Position numbers and translations under genes: made by a program. Below, in pieces: positions 56,820-64,000 of a stretch of DNA of 64,000 nt (positions are counted from its first letter, which is position 1; every line of letters starts with the position of its first letter). Location: positions 806,001 to 870,000 of the forward strand of contig CAWEIK010000001.1 of the NCBI GenBank assembly GCA_963809175.1, given 5' to 3'. Below the pieces are notes generated by a model. That model was given only the letters and a program-made list of their open reading frames with translations, ran no database searches and was not told where the DNA came from. Origin of the DNA: JACCTU01 sp963809175. Lineage in GTDB: Bacteria; Actinomycetota; Thermoleophilia; Gaiellales; Gaiellaceae.

Positions 56820-58238
56820 TCAGGACCCTTCGAGTGCCGGTTCGGGCTGCGGGTGCGGGTGCGCGTGCGCCGGTGCGCTGCGCGCGTGCGCGAGCCCCAG
56901 GTGGCCGTGGCTCTCGGTGCCGTAGCCGCCGGGGACCGGGATGTAGAACTCGGGATAGCCCCACATGCCGTGCTCGGAGACGTCGAGACCGGCCGTCTCG
57001 ACCTCGGGCTCCACGCGGATCCCGAACGTCTTCTTCATCGTCCAGAGCGCGCCGAACGAGGCGCTGAACGTGAAGATCCCGACCGCGAGCAGACCGAGCG
57101 CCTGCACGCCGAGCTGGTGGAAGCTCCCCGTGTACACGAGCCCTCCCGTGCCGGTCGCGAGGTTGTCGGCGAGCGCAGGCACCGCGAAGATCCCGGTCGC
57201 GAGCGTCCCCCAGACGCCGGCGAGGCCGTGCACCGAGACGGCTCCGATCGGGTCGTCGACCCGAAGCCGCTCGACGCCGAGCACGCCGAGAACTGCGATC
57301 GAGCCGGCCACCGCGCCGATCACGATCGCCGCCCACGGCGCGACGAAGCCCGACGCCGCGGTGATCGCGACGAGTGCGGCGATCACGCCGTTCAGCATCA
57401 TCGAGAGGTCGGGCTTCTTGATCACGATCCACGACACCGCCACTGCGCCGAGCGCACCGGCCGCGGCCGCGACGTTCGTCGTCAGCGCGACGTACGCGAA
57501 GTAGCCGAGCTTGTCGCCGGTGACGACCCCGAGCGTCGAGCCCGGGTTGAAGCCGAACCACCCGAACCAGAGGATGATCACGCCGAGCGTGACGAAGGCC
57601 ATGTTGTGGCCGGGGATCGCGTTCGGCTTTCCGTCGGCGCTGAACTTCCCGATGCGCGGCCCGAGCAGCAGCGCACCGGCGAGCGCTGCGAGCGCGCCCT
57701 GGTAGTGCACGACCGTCGACCCGGCGAAGTCCTGCATGCCTCGCGCGAAGAGCCAACCGTCGGGATGCCAGATCCAGTGCGAGACGACCGAGTAGATGAG
57801 GGTGAAGACGACGCCGAAGGCGAAGTACACCCACAGCTTCGTGCGCTCCGCCATCGCGCCCCAGACGATCGCGAGCGCGACCGCGGCGAAGACCACCTGG
57901 AAGAGGTAGCCCGCACCGGCGGGGATCGTGCTGAACCAGCTGAAGGGCGAGGCGCCGATCGCGAGCAGCTCGTCGACCGAGGGGAAGAACCCGGAGCCGC
58001 CGACGATCGCGTTGCCACCGTCGCCGAACGCGAGCCCGTAGCCGACGAGGTAGTAGACGATCGAGGCGATCCCGAGCACCAGGACGTTCTTGGCGGCGAC
58101 GTGCCCGACGTTCTTCATCCGCGTCAGGCCCGCCTCGAGGAACGCGAAGCCGGCCTGCATGAACATCACGAGGACCGCCGCGATGACGACCCAGATCGTG
58201 CTGGTGGCGATCACGAGCTCCTTGTTGGTGAGCGTCAT
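56820..58238 (-). CDS. amtB: ammonium transporter AmtB
   Basis: A 472-residue Amt/Mep/Rh channel with eleven membrane helices. Hallmarks: MFMQAGFAFLEAGLTRMKN, DFAGSTVVHYQGALAALAGALLLGPR (pore Asp and first His), ILWFGWFGFNPGS and GAVSVHGLAGVWGTLATGIFA (second pore His). The C-terminal tail, where PII binds, ends in an unusual His/Ala/Pro-rich stretch (AHARSAPAHAHPHPQPEPA). The ATG overlaps the glnB stop. Intact. Confidence 0.95.
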   Translation of the reverse strand: MTLTNKELVIATSTIWVVIAAVLVMFMQAGFAFLEAGLTRMKNVGHVAAKNVLVLGIASIVYYLVGYGLAFGDGGNAIVGGSGFFPSVDELLAIGASPFSWFSTIPAGAGYLFQVVFAAVALAIVWGAMAERTKLWVYFAFGVVFTLIYSVVSHWIWHPDGWLFARGMQDFAGSTVVHYQGALAALAGALLLGPRIGKFSADGKPNAIPGHNMAFVTLGVIILWFGWFGFNPGSTLGVVTGDKLGYFAYVALTTNVAAAAGALGAVAVSWIVIKKPDLSMMLNGVIAALVAITAASGFVAPWAAIVIGAVAGSIAVLGVLGVERLRVDDPIGAVSVHGLAGVWGTLATGIFAVPALADNLATGTGGLVYTGSFHQLGVQALGLLAVGIFTFSASFGALWTMKKTFGIRVEPEVETAGLDVSEHGMWGYPEFYIPVPGGYGTESHGHLGLAHARSAPAHAHPHPQPEPALEGS

Positions 58239-58585
58239 GCGACCTCGACCTCCTCCAGGCTGTTGCCGGTCCGGTTGTGCGTGACGTTCGCGACGGTCGT
58301 CGTCCAGACGAGCCCGTCGCCGGACTCGTTGCCGCTGCGCGCTGCGTCCGCGGCCGCGGCAACCACCGCGTCCGCGATCTCGTCCGGGACGACGAACGTC
58401 AGTAGCGCCTTCGGCAGGAAGCGCGACTCGAACACGCGTCCGCGGTACTCGTGGGTGATGCCCCGCTCGCGACCGTGCCCGATCGCCTCGACGACCGTGA
58501 CGCCCACGTGGCCCGTCTCTTCCTCGACCGCGTCGATCACCGTCTCGACTCGCTCGCGGATGACAACTGCTTCGACTTTGACCAT
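58235..58585 (-). CDS. glnB: PII signal-transduction protein without the uridylylation tyrosine
   Basis: A 116-residue PII-fold protein. The T-loop reads GHGRERGITHEYRGRVFESRFLPK; compared with the E. coli GlnB T-loop, the position of Tyr51 is Phe52 here. The ATP-loop GDGLVW and RTGN near the C-terminus are kept. The position between glnA and amtB says it gates AmtB and possibly GS by effector binding alone; absence of uridylylation is inferred from the Phe. 10 nt after glnA, 4-nt overlap with amtB. An atypical member: sequence outside the T-loop is diverged. Confidence 0.88.
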   Translation of the reverse strand: MVKVEAVVIRERVETVIDAVEEETGHVGVTVVEAIGHGRERGITHEYRGRVFESRFLPKALLTFVVPDEIADAVVAAAADAARSGNESGDGLVWTTTVANVTHNRTGNSLEEVEVA

Positions 58586-58595
58586 GGCTTCGCTC

Positions 58596-60035
58596 CTAAC
58601 AGTCGAAGTAGAGGGAGAACTCGGCCGGGTGCGGGCGGAGGCGCACCGGGTCGACCTCGTGCTCGCGCTTGTAGTCGATCCAGGTCCGGATCAGCTCGTC
58701 GCTGAACACGCCGCCCGCGGTCAGGAACTCGTGGTCGTGCTCGAGTGCGTCGAGCGCTTCCGCGAGTGAGCCGGGGACCTGCGCGACGCCGCGGTCCTCC
58801 TCGAAGAGGTCCCAGTCGGCAGGCTCGCCGGCGTCGAGGCCCTTCGCGATCCCGTCGAGCCCCGCCATCAGCATCGCCGCGAACGCGAGGTACGGGTTCG
58901 CCGCCGCGTCGGGGCAGCGGAACTCGATCCGCTTCGCCTTCGGCGAGTCGGAGTACATCGGGATCCGGATGCACGCAGAGCGGTTGCGCTGCGAGTAGAC
59001 GAGGTTGACCGGAGCCTCGTAGCCGGGCACGAGCCGGCGGTACGAGTTCGTCGTCGGCGCGCAGAACGCGAGCAGCGCCGGTGCGTGCGCGAGCAGGCCG
59101 CCGATGTAGGCGCGCGCGAGCTGCGAGAGCCCCGCGTAGCCCGACTTGTCGGCCATCAGCGGCGTCCCTTCCTTCCAGAGGGACTGGTGCGTGTGCATGC
59201 CCGAGCCGTTGTCGCCGAAGATCGGCTTCGGCATGAACGTCACGACCTTGCCGGCGGCGTGCGCGACGTTCTTGACGACGTACTTGTAGGTCATCACCTG
59301 GTCGGCCATGCGGACGAGCGAGTCGTACTTGAGGTCGATCTCGCACTGGCCGCCGGATGCGACCTCGTGGTGGTGGAACTCGCACGCGATCCCGAGCCGC
59401 TCGAGCGTCAGCACCATGCGCGTGCGCAGGTCGTGCAGCGTGTCGTGCGGGGCGGGCGGGAAGTAGCCCTCCTTCTCGCGGATCGTGTTGCCGAGGCCGG
59501 GCTTGCCGGAGTTCCAGTAGCCCTCCGCCGAGTCGACGCTGTAGTGAGATGCGTTCGGCCCGAGCTCGTGCGAGACCTCGTCGAAGACGAAGAACTCGCA
59601 CTCCGGCCCGATGTAGGCGGTGTCCGCGATCCCGGTCGAGCGCAGGTACTCCTCGGCGCGCTTCGCGACGAGCCGCGGGTCACGGTCGTACGCCTCGCCG
59701 GTCAGCGGGTCGCGGATCTCGCAGAGGAGCGAGAGCGTCGGCGCCTCGGTGAACGGGTCGAGGATCGCGCTCGTCGGGTCGGGCATCAGCAGCATGTCGG
59801 ACTCGCTGATCCCCTGCCAGCCGCGGATCGAGGAGCCGTCGAAGCCGAGGCCCTCGTCGAAGGCTGACTCGTCGAACGACGTGATCGGCAGCGTCATGTG
59901 CTGCCAGCGCCCGAACAGGTCGCAGAACTTCAGGTCGACCATCTGGGCGCGCGTCTCGGTCGCCCACTCCAGCGCCTCGCGCGCGTCGGGCTGCGTCCCG
60001 TTCGCGAGGAAGTGCTTCGTCTCGAGCTCCGCCAT
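58596..60035 (-). CDS. glnA: glutamine synthetase type I
   Basis: A 479-residue GSI. Blocks: MVDLKFCDLFGRWQHMT, DEGLGFDGSSIRGWQGI, YIGPECEFFVFD, HHEVASGGQCEID, KPIFGDNGSGMHTHQSLW, PTTNSYRRLVPGYEAPVNLVYSQRNRSACIRIP and EFRCPDAAANPYLAFAAML. The region of the adenylylation tyrosine reads WDLFEEDRG: Phe411 instead of Tyr. The ATG at 60035 (AGGAGGGACGGC upstream) is chosen over the open frame to 60161, which covers the regulatory leader. First gene of glnA-glnB-amtB. Intact. Confidence 0.95.
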   Translation of the reverse strand: MAELETKHFLANGTQPDAREALEWATETRAQMVDLKFCDLFGRWQHMTLPITSFDESAFDEGLGFDGSSIRGWQGISESDMLLMPDPTSAILDPFTEAPTLSLLCEIRDPLTGEAYDRDPRLVAKRAEEYLRSTGIADTAYIGPECEFFVFDEVSHELGPNASHYSVDSAEGYWNSGKPGLGNTIREKEGYFPPAPHDTLHDLRTRMVLTLERLGIACEFHHHEVASGGQCEIDLKYDSLVRMADQVMTYKYVVKNVAHAAGKVVTFMPKPIFGDNGSGMHTHQSLWKEGTPLMADKSGYAGLSQLARAYIGGLLAHAPALLAFCAPTTNSYRRLVPGYEAPVNLVYSQRNRSACIRIPMYSDSPKAKRIEFRCPDAAANPYLAFAAMLMAGLDGIAKGLDAGEPADWDLFEEDRGVAQVPGSLAEALDALEHDHEFLTAGGVFSDELIRTWIDYKREHEVDPVRLRPHPAEFSLYFDC

Positions 60036-60060
60036 GCCGTCCCTCCTGTCTCGGTCCACG

Positions 60061-60104
60061 AAAAAGGGCCCCAGGACTTGGAAGTCCTGAGGCCCCATTG
60101 CCTC
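60061..60104 (-). promoter_or_regulatory. glnA leader attenuator: hexaloop hairpin overlapping a U-tailed terminator
   Basis: In the minus-strand transcript, hairpin 1 (plus 60089-60104) is GAGGC, loop AATGGG, GCCTC. Its 3' arm is also the 5' arm of a 14-bp terminator (plus 60066-60095, one G-U pair) followed by TTTTT (60061-60065), 26 nt before the glnA ATG. The two structures exclude each other. The loop has A1 and G4, the pattern bound by ANTAR-domain antiterminators. Confidence 0.65.
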
Positions 60105-60138
60105 GGCCGGCGCCTTCGGCGGCGACGACCTGGGCGGC

Positions 60139-60166
60139 ACGTTAGCGAAGCGGCCGGACATGTCAA
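60139..60166 (-). promoter_or_regulatory. glnA promoter TTGACA-N16-TAACGT
   Basis: On the minus strand TTGACA (plus 60161-60166) and TAACGT (plus 60139-60144) are 16 nt apart, a sigma70-type promoter with a consensus -35. Transcription would start near 60132, giving a leader of about 97 nt. The -35 overlaps the CAAGAT box of the divergent cupin. Confidence 0.6.
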
Positions 60167-60169
60167 GAT
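60164..60169 (+). promoter_or_regulatory. -10 box CAAGAT of a probable leaderless transcript
   Basis: CAAGAT ends 6 nt before the cupin GTG at 60176. It overlaps the -35 of the divergent glnA promoter by three bases, so the two promoters may compete. Confidence 0.35.
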
Positions 60170-60175
60170 CGCCTG

Positions 60176-60625
60176 GTGTCGAACATCTGGTCCGACGACT
60201 GGGAGTCGCTCGGCGAGACCGAGTGGGAGGCGGGCGCGAAGTCGACCCGGCTTCCGCGCGGGGACGTCCTCGGCGCGAGCGTCTACGAGCTCCCGCCCGG
60301 TGGGCGCAGCACGTACCACTTCCACCACGGCTCCGAGGAGATCCTGGTCGTGCTGCGGGGACGACTCACGCTGCGCACCCCCGACGGAGAGCGGGAGCTC
60401 GAGGTCGGAGAGGTCGTCCACTTCCCGAGCGGTCCCGCCGGTGCGCACGAACAGCTGAACCACTCCGGCGAGCCCGTGCGGTACTTCGTCGTGAGCAACC
60501 GCGTGAGCCCCGAGGTCGTCGAGTACCCGGACACGCGGCAGATCACTGCGCAGGGCCGCCACGCGTCGCAGACCGGCGCGCCGCTGTGGTTGATCCACGG
60601 TCTCGAAGAAGAAGAAAAGGGCTAG
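60176..60625 (+). CDS. cupin-domain protein
   Basis: A 149-residue cytosolic protein with one cupin: YELPPGGRSTYHFHHGSEEILVVLRGRLTLRTPDGERELEVGEVVHFPSGPAGAHEQLNHSGEPVRYFVVSN. Metal ligands are in YHFHHGSEE and AHEQLNHS. The flanking SNIWSDDWESLGETEWEAGAKSTRLP and VVEYPDTRQI segments fit a group of uncharacterised single-domain cupins. Starts with GTG. It has no evident link to the nitrogen genes apart from the shared promoter region. Confidence 0.76.
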   Translation: MSNIWSDDWESLGETEWEAGAKSTRLPRGDVLGASVYELPPGGRSTYHFHHGSEEILVVLRGRLTLRTPDGERELEVGEVVHFPSGPAGAHEQLNHSGEPVRYFVVSNRVSPEVVEYPDTRQITAQGRHASQTGAPLWLIHGLEEEEKG

Positions 60626-60649
60626 CGCGCAGCCGGCGCGGCTGCTAGC
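60621..60649 (+). terminator. possible terminator after the cupin gene
   Basis: GCTAGC arms (60621-60626, 60644-60649) and inner AGCC/GGCT pairs around GGCGC can form a hairpin directly at the cupin stop. No T tract follows. The remaining stretch to 60771 (about 120 nt) shows only the AAAGGAG RBS of the ABC gene. Confidence 0.3.
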
Positions 60650-60771
60650 CTCGTTGACCTGATGTTGCTCCGCACGGCCTGACCAGCTTCACCGGCGCCA
60701 CGCGCTCCTCCTAAGAGAGCGCGGCTCACGCACGCCACCTGTCGGCCGTTCACGTACGCAAAGGAGCAACC

Positions 60772-61626
60772 ATGTTGGACACACAAGCAATGAAGACCTC
60801 GCCGGACGCTCGCCGTAATGGGGCCGTGACGGCGGTCGAGGTCGTCGATCTCCGCAAGGTCTTCGTCCGCCGCAAGCGCCGCGGGCGGTTCCGACGCGAC
60901 CGCAAGCGGGTCGCTGCGCTCGAAGGCGTCACGTTCACGATGATGAAGGGCGAGACCCTCGCGATCCTGGGCCAGAACGGCTCCGGGAAGTCGACGCTCG
61001 TCCGCCTGCTCTCGACCCTGCTGCTGGACGACGGTGGCAGCGTGACGATCTTCGGCCACGACGCCAAGACCGACCACCGAGCCGTGCGGCGCCTCGTGAA
61101 CCGCGTGTCGGTCGAGGCGAGCTTCTTCAAGAAGATGTCGGCAATCGAGAACTTGAGCTACGCGGCGCGCTACTACGGGATGGCGCCGTCGCAGACGCGC
61201 GACCGGATCCCGGTGATCCTCGAACGGGTGCGCTTCCCGAAGGACCGCCTCACCGACTCGATGGAGAACCTCTCGCGCGGGACGCAGCAGAAGGTCGCGC
61301 TCGCGCGGGCGCTGCTCACCTCCCCGGTCCTGCTCCTGCTCGACGAGCCGACGACCGGTCTCGACCCGCGCTCGAAGCTCGAGGTGCAGGAGTTCATCCG
61401 CGAGATCCGGACCACGCACGACGCGACCGTTCTGCTCTGCACGCACGACCTCGCCGAGGCTGAGGCGCTCGCCGAACGGATCGGCATCCTCGACAAGGGG
61501 AGGCTGATCGCTCTCGCACCGGCGGACGAGCTGAAGCGCCAGTACGGCGTCGAGACGCTCGAGGACGCGTTCTTCGCGGCGACCGGCAAGACGATCGAGG
61601 ACGAAGAGGAAGGAGACGACGAGTGA
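60772..61626 (+). CDS. ABC transporter ATP-binding protein
   Basis: A 284-residue ATPase. Walker A LGQNGSGKSTLVRLL (about 64-78), signature LSRGTQQKVALARALL, Walker B LLLLDEPTTGLDPRSK and the switch His in LCTHDLAEAEALAERI. The signature LSRGT (not LSGGQ) and the basic insertion RRKRRGRFRRDRKR after the first strand fit ABC-2 type exporters (ABCA/DrrA group). Ends in an acidic tail DEEEGDDE. AAAGGAG lies 6 nt before the ATG. The stop overlaps the permease start. Substrate unknown. Confidence 0.88.
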   Translation: MLDTQAMKTSPDARRNGAVTAVEVVDLRKVFVRRKRRGRFRRDRKRVAALEGVTFTMMKGETLAILGQNGSGKSTLVRLLSTLLLDDGGSVTIFGHDAKTDHRAVRRLVNRVSVEASFFKKMSAIENLSYAARYYGMAPSQTRDRIPVILERVRFPKDRLTDSMENLSRGTQQKVALARALLTSPVLLLLDEPTTGLDPRSKLEVQEFIREIRTTHDATVLLCTHDLAEAEALAERIGILDKGRLIALAPADELKRQYGVETLEDAFFAATGKTIEDEEEGDDE

Positions 61627-62456
61627 AGGGCGCGGCCACAACGATGAGAGCCGAGCTGATCGGCCTCGCCGGCGTCGTCGAGCGCAACGTCTACCTCACG
61701 AAGCGGTACTTCCTGTGGGACGTCGCGTTCTTCGTCTGGACGGTCGCGAACACGCTCACGATCGTCTTCATCGCGAAGGGGATCGAGGCGACGGGCGGCG
61801 AGATCGACGTCAACCGCACGACCACCACCCTCTTGATCGGAGCGGTGATCTGGGCCTACCTCGGGATCATCTTCGAGTTCCTGACCGAGACGGTCGCCTG
61901 GGAGCGCTGGGAAGGGACGATCGAATACACCTTCATGGCCCCGCTGTCGCGCGCGATGCACCTCGCGGGGCAGGGCGTGTTCGCGATCATCTACGGGCTC
62001 GCGCGGGCGGTGCTCTTGTTCGTGGTCGTTGCGATGTTCTTCGACCTGAGCCTGCCGAACGCGAACTACTTCGCTGCGCTGCTGGTCGTGGCGATCGCGT
62101 CGATCTCGTTCATCGGGATCGGGATGATGACCTCGGTGATGCCGCTCATCTCGCCGGAGAAGGGCATGCAGCTCGGCTTCATCGGTCAGGGGATCCTGCT
62201 CGTCGTGTCCGGTGTGTATTACCCCGTGGAGGTTCTCCCGCAATGGATGCAGATGATCGCCAAGATCTCGCCGGCCACGTACGCGCTCGAGGGTGCGCGC
62301 GACGCGATCATGGACGGAGCCGGAGTCGCCGACCTGTGGGACGAGATCTGGCCGCTGATCATCATCGGGGTCGTCTCGGTCCCGCTCGGGCTCTGGGTGT
62401 TCTCCGTCGGTGAGCGGTACGCCAAGCGACACGGAAAGCTCAAGCGGTCCGGCTAG
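61623..62456 (+). CDS. ABC-2 type transporter permease
   Basis: A 277-residue protein with six membrane helices. It begins LIGLAGVVERNVYLTKRYFLWDVAFFVWTVANTLTIVFIAKGIE and has the ABC-2 loop WERWEGTIEYTFMAPLSRAMHLAGQGVF and the fifth-helix motif LLVVSGVYYPVEVLPQWMQMIAKISPATYALEGARDAIM. It forms an exporter with the ATPase encoded just upstream (GTG start overlapping its stop). Substrate could be a lipid, polysaccharide or drug. Intact. Confidence 0.87.
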   Translation: MKGAATTMRAELIGLAGVVERNVYLTKRYFLWDVAFFVWTVANTLTIVFIAKGIEATGGEIDVNRTTTTLLIGAVIWAYLGIIFEFLTETVAWERWEGTIEYTFMAPLSRAMHLAGQGVFAIIYGLARAVLLFVVVAMFFDLSLPNANYFAALLVVAIASISFIGIGMMTSVMPLISPEKGMQLGFIGQGILLVVSGVYYPVEVLPQWMQMIAKISPATYALEGARDAIMDGAGVADLWDEIWPLIIIGVVSVPLGLWVFSVGERYAKRHGKLKRSG

Positions 62457-62485
62457 AGGGGCCGAAGATCCTTGCGCCCTTCGGC

Positions 62486-63708
62486 GTGCGGGACTTCGCC
62501 CTCTACTGGACCGCGCGCACCGTCTCGTTCCTCGGCGACGGGGTGATGAGCGTGGCCCTGCCGTGGCAGGTCTACGAGCTCTCCAACTCGCCGACGGCGA
62601 TGGGCGCTCGTCGGCGGGCTGCAGACGGCCGCGATCCTCGCGTTCGTGCTCCTCGGCGGGAGTCGCCTCCGACCGCCTCGAGCGCAAGAAGGTGATCATC
62701 GTCGCCGACGTCGTCCGCGCGCTCGCGGCGGGAGCGATCGGCGTGCTCGCGATCACCGGCGACCTCGAGCTCTGGCACCTCTGCGTGATGGCGGCCGTCT
62801 TCGGCCTGGGCCAGGCGTTCGCCGGGCCTGCGTTCGGCTCGATCGTCCCGCAGCTCGTGCCGGACGACCTGCTCGTGCAGGCGAACTCGGCGCTCTTCAC
62901 GGTCAACCCGCTCGCGTTCCTCTTCATCGGGCCGGCGCTCGGCGGGTTCACGATCGCCGCGGCCGGCACGGGGGTCGCGTTCCTGCTGGACGCCGCCTCG
63001 TTCGCCGTCGGGCGCGGTCGCGATCGCGCTGATCGCCGCGCGCCCGGCGGCGCGCATCCTCGACGAAGGCGAACGGCGCACGATCGTCCAGGACATCCGC
63101 GAGAGCGTCCGCTACGTGCGTCGGCGGGTCTGGCTCTGGGGCACGCTGACTCTGGGAGCTGCTCGTGCTTCCGCTGGCCTGGGGCCCGTTCGTCGTCCTG
63201 CTCCCGTTCTTCGTCAAGAACGAGCTCGGCGGCGACGCTCGCGAGCTCGGGCTCGTTTTCGCGGCAGGCGGTGCGAGCTCGGTGCTGATGGCGCTCCTGA
63301 TCTCGCAGGTCGGCCTGCCGCGCCGGCACATCGCCTTCATGTTCGCCGCGTTCGGGCTCGGCGCCGTCGATCTCGCGATCTACGCGCTGACGAGCGCGAC
63401 CTGGCAGGCGATGGTGGTCGCCTTTGTCGCCAGTTGCGGCTGGACCGCTGGGGTCGTCACGTGGAACACGTTGCTCCAGCGGAACGTACCCGCCGAGATC
63501 CTCGGCCGGGTGCGGAGCCTCGACTGGCTGGCCGCGACCGCGCTCGTGCCGTTCTCCTTCGTGGTCGTCGGGCCGCTCGCCGAGTGGGCCGGGGTCAGGC
63601 CGGTCATGGTCGGCTGCGGCGTCCTCGGGCGCGGTCTTCACCGTGGCCGCCTTCCTGCTCCCGGGCATGCGCAACACCGAGGGGAAGGTCTCGCTCTCGA
63701 GCGGGTAG
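62486..63708 (+). CDS. MFS transporter (several frameshifts)
   Basis: About 407 residues across at least five frame segments that read in order as one MFS protein. The order is RDFALYWTARTVSFLGDGVMSVALPWQVYELSNSPTAMG, then VASDRLERKKVIIVADVVRA (the cytosolic loop between helices 2 and 3), FGLGQAFAGPAFGSIVPQLVP, LGAVDLAIYALTS and LQRNVPAEILGRVRSLDWLAATAL, ending SLSSG. Breaks at about 62608, 62663, 63013, 63165 and 63622. The pattern is that of enterobactin-exporter-like (MFS_3) proteins, so export is likely. GTG 62486 is a tentative start. Follows the ABC permease by 29 nt. Confidence 0.76.
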
Positions 63709-63767
63709 ACTCCGGCCGTCCGGTAGGCGACGATGCCTCGGGCGCGACGATCGCGCCTGGGGCTTTT
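63706..63767 (+). promoter_or_regulatory. second glnA: promoter box and leader attenuator
   Basis: TAGACT (63706-63711) overlaps the MFS stop and would start transcription near 63718. Hairpin 1 is AGGC, loop GACGAT, GCCT (63725-63738). Its 3' arm is also the start of a terminator hairpin (arms 63735-63746 and 63752-63763) followed by TTTT. This copies the arrangement before the glnA at 58596, with the same AGGC/GCCTC stem sequence. The glnA start is 20 nt further on. Confidence 0.58.
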
Positions 63768-63787
63768 GTGCGTTCTAGGAGGCAAAC

Positions 63788-64000
63788 ATGGCGCAGGTGG
63801 AAACGCGGAACAGGGCGACGTCGAACGAGGACTCCCGCAAGGAAGTCCTTCGGCGCGTCGACAAGGAGAAGGCGGAGTTCGTGCTGCTCTGGTTCACGGA
63901 CCTCGAGGGGCACCTCAAGAGCTTCGCGATCACACCGCACGAGCTCGAGGCGGCGCTCGACGACGGGATGGGCTTCGACGGCTCGTCGATCACCGGGTTC
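63788..64000 (+). CDS. glnA: second glutamine synthetase (3' end outside window)
   Basis: The 71 visible codons carry the GSI beta-grasp N-terminal pattern: FVLLWFTDLEGHLKSFAITPHELEAALDDGMGFDGSSITGF. The GMGFDGSSI block matches GLGFDGSSI of the other copy, but the rest is diverged (no WQHMT), so this is a different GS subtype, as usual in Actinobacteria that carry several glnA-like genes. TAGGAGG lies 7 nt before the ATG. Whether it is a true GS or a GS-like ligase for another amine cannot be told from this part. Confidence 0.9.
   Translation, partial: MAQVETRNRATSNEDSRKEVLRRVDKEKAEFVLLWFTDLEGHLKSFAITPHELEAALDDGMGFDGSSITGF

Noticed and set aside
63725..63763. Possible guanidine-II (mini-ykkC) riboswitch: two hairpins with ACGA in their loops
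   Set aside because: The second loop is part of a long terminator, the loops differ in size, the other glnA leader with the same layout has no ACGR loops, and glnA is not a typical guanidine-regulated gene.

Overview
The window is GC-rich DNA with dense, mostly bacterial coding sequence. The best fit is a deep-branching actinobacterium of the Thermoleophilia type (Gaiella/Solirubrobacter relatives). Reasons: the pknB-pstP-rodA-pbpA-fhaA-fhaB cell-envelope cluster typical of Actinobacteria, a dCTP deaminase of the mycobacterial type, an argC-J-B-D-R-G-H cluster, many GTG/TTG starts, many 4-base stop/start overlaps, and many genes whose only start signal is a TAnnnT-like -10 box 6-8 nt upstream (leaderless transcription). 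The taxonomic placement is inference. No rRNA, tRNA, CRISPR array, insertion sequence or prophage was seen, and no stretch over 300 nt lacks a gene.

Layout. 1-8 kb: small housekeeping and unknown genes (YCII, bicupin, an AAC(2')-like acetyltransferase, GST, YjbR, a MshEN-only protein, an AMIN-like lipoprotein, EttA). 8-13.5 kb: two paralogous LacI-type HTH/coiled-coil proteins around a zinc-ribbon membrane protein and YceH, then a HerA-like ATPase. 13.5-21 kb: sufS-sufU-Rieske, an O-methyltransferase, a small strong-RBS leader element, an NDUFA9-like reductase, dcd, a DUF4015 glycosidase-like protein and gabT. 21-25.6 kb: a Ser/Thr kinase and a very large cyclase-ATPase-TPR regulator. 25.6-35 kb (minus strand): extra Ser/Thr kinase, fhaA, fhaB, pstP, rodA, pbpA, pknB, ddl, which couple phospho-signalling to elongation-type peptidoglycan synthesis. 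35-39.8 kb: unknown membrane proteins, YdcF, HNH nuclease, DUF2199, C39-like peptidase. 39.8-46.6 kb: arginine biosynthesis operon with its own ArgR, preceded by a GCATA-repeat operator. 46.6-52.5 kb: rhodanese, SIMPL protein, gltB. 52.6-56.8 kb: LuxR-type ATPase regulator followed by two secreted cupins and a DUF4242 protein. 56.8-60.2 kb (minus): glnA-glnB-amtB. 60.2-64 kb: cupin, ABC transporter, MFS transporter and the start of a second glutamine synthetase.

Nitrogen theme. gltB, glnA, glnB, amtB and a second glnA lie within 16 kb. Both glnA leaders carry the same arrangement: a small hexaloop hairpin whose 3' arm is also the 5' arm of a U-tailed terminator. Both regulatory tyrosines usually nucleotidylylated in PII and GS are Phe here.

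Sequence quality. About twenty genes read correctly only if one or more single bases (nearly always an extra G or C in a short G/C run) are removed. The affected genes have lengths that are not multiples of three by exactly the expected amount. This looks like sequencing or assembly error rather than gene decay, because essential genes (argG, argH, gabT) are affected and homology continues cleanly across each break. For these genes one span is given for the intended gene with the break noted; 'frameshifted' in a call means this.
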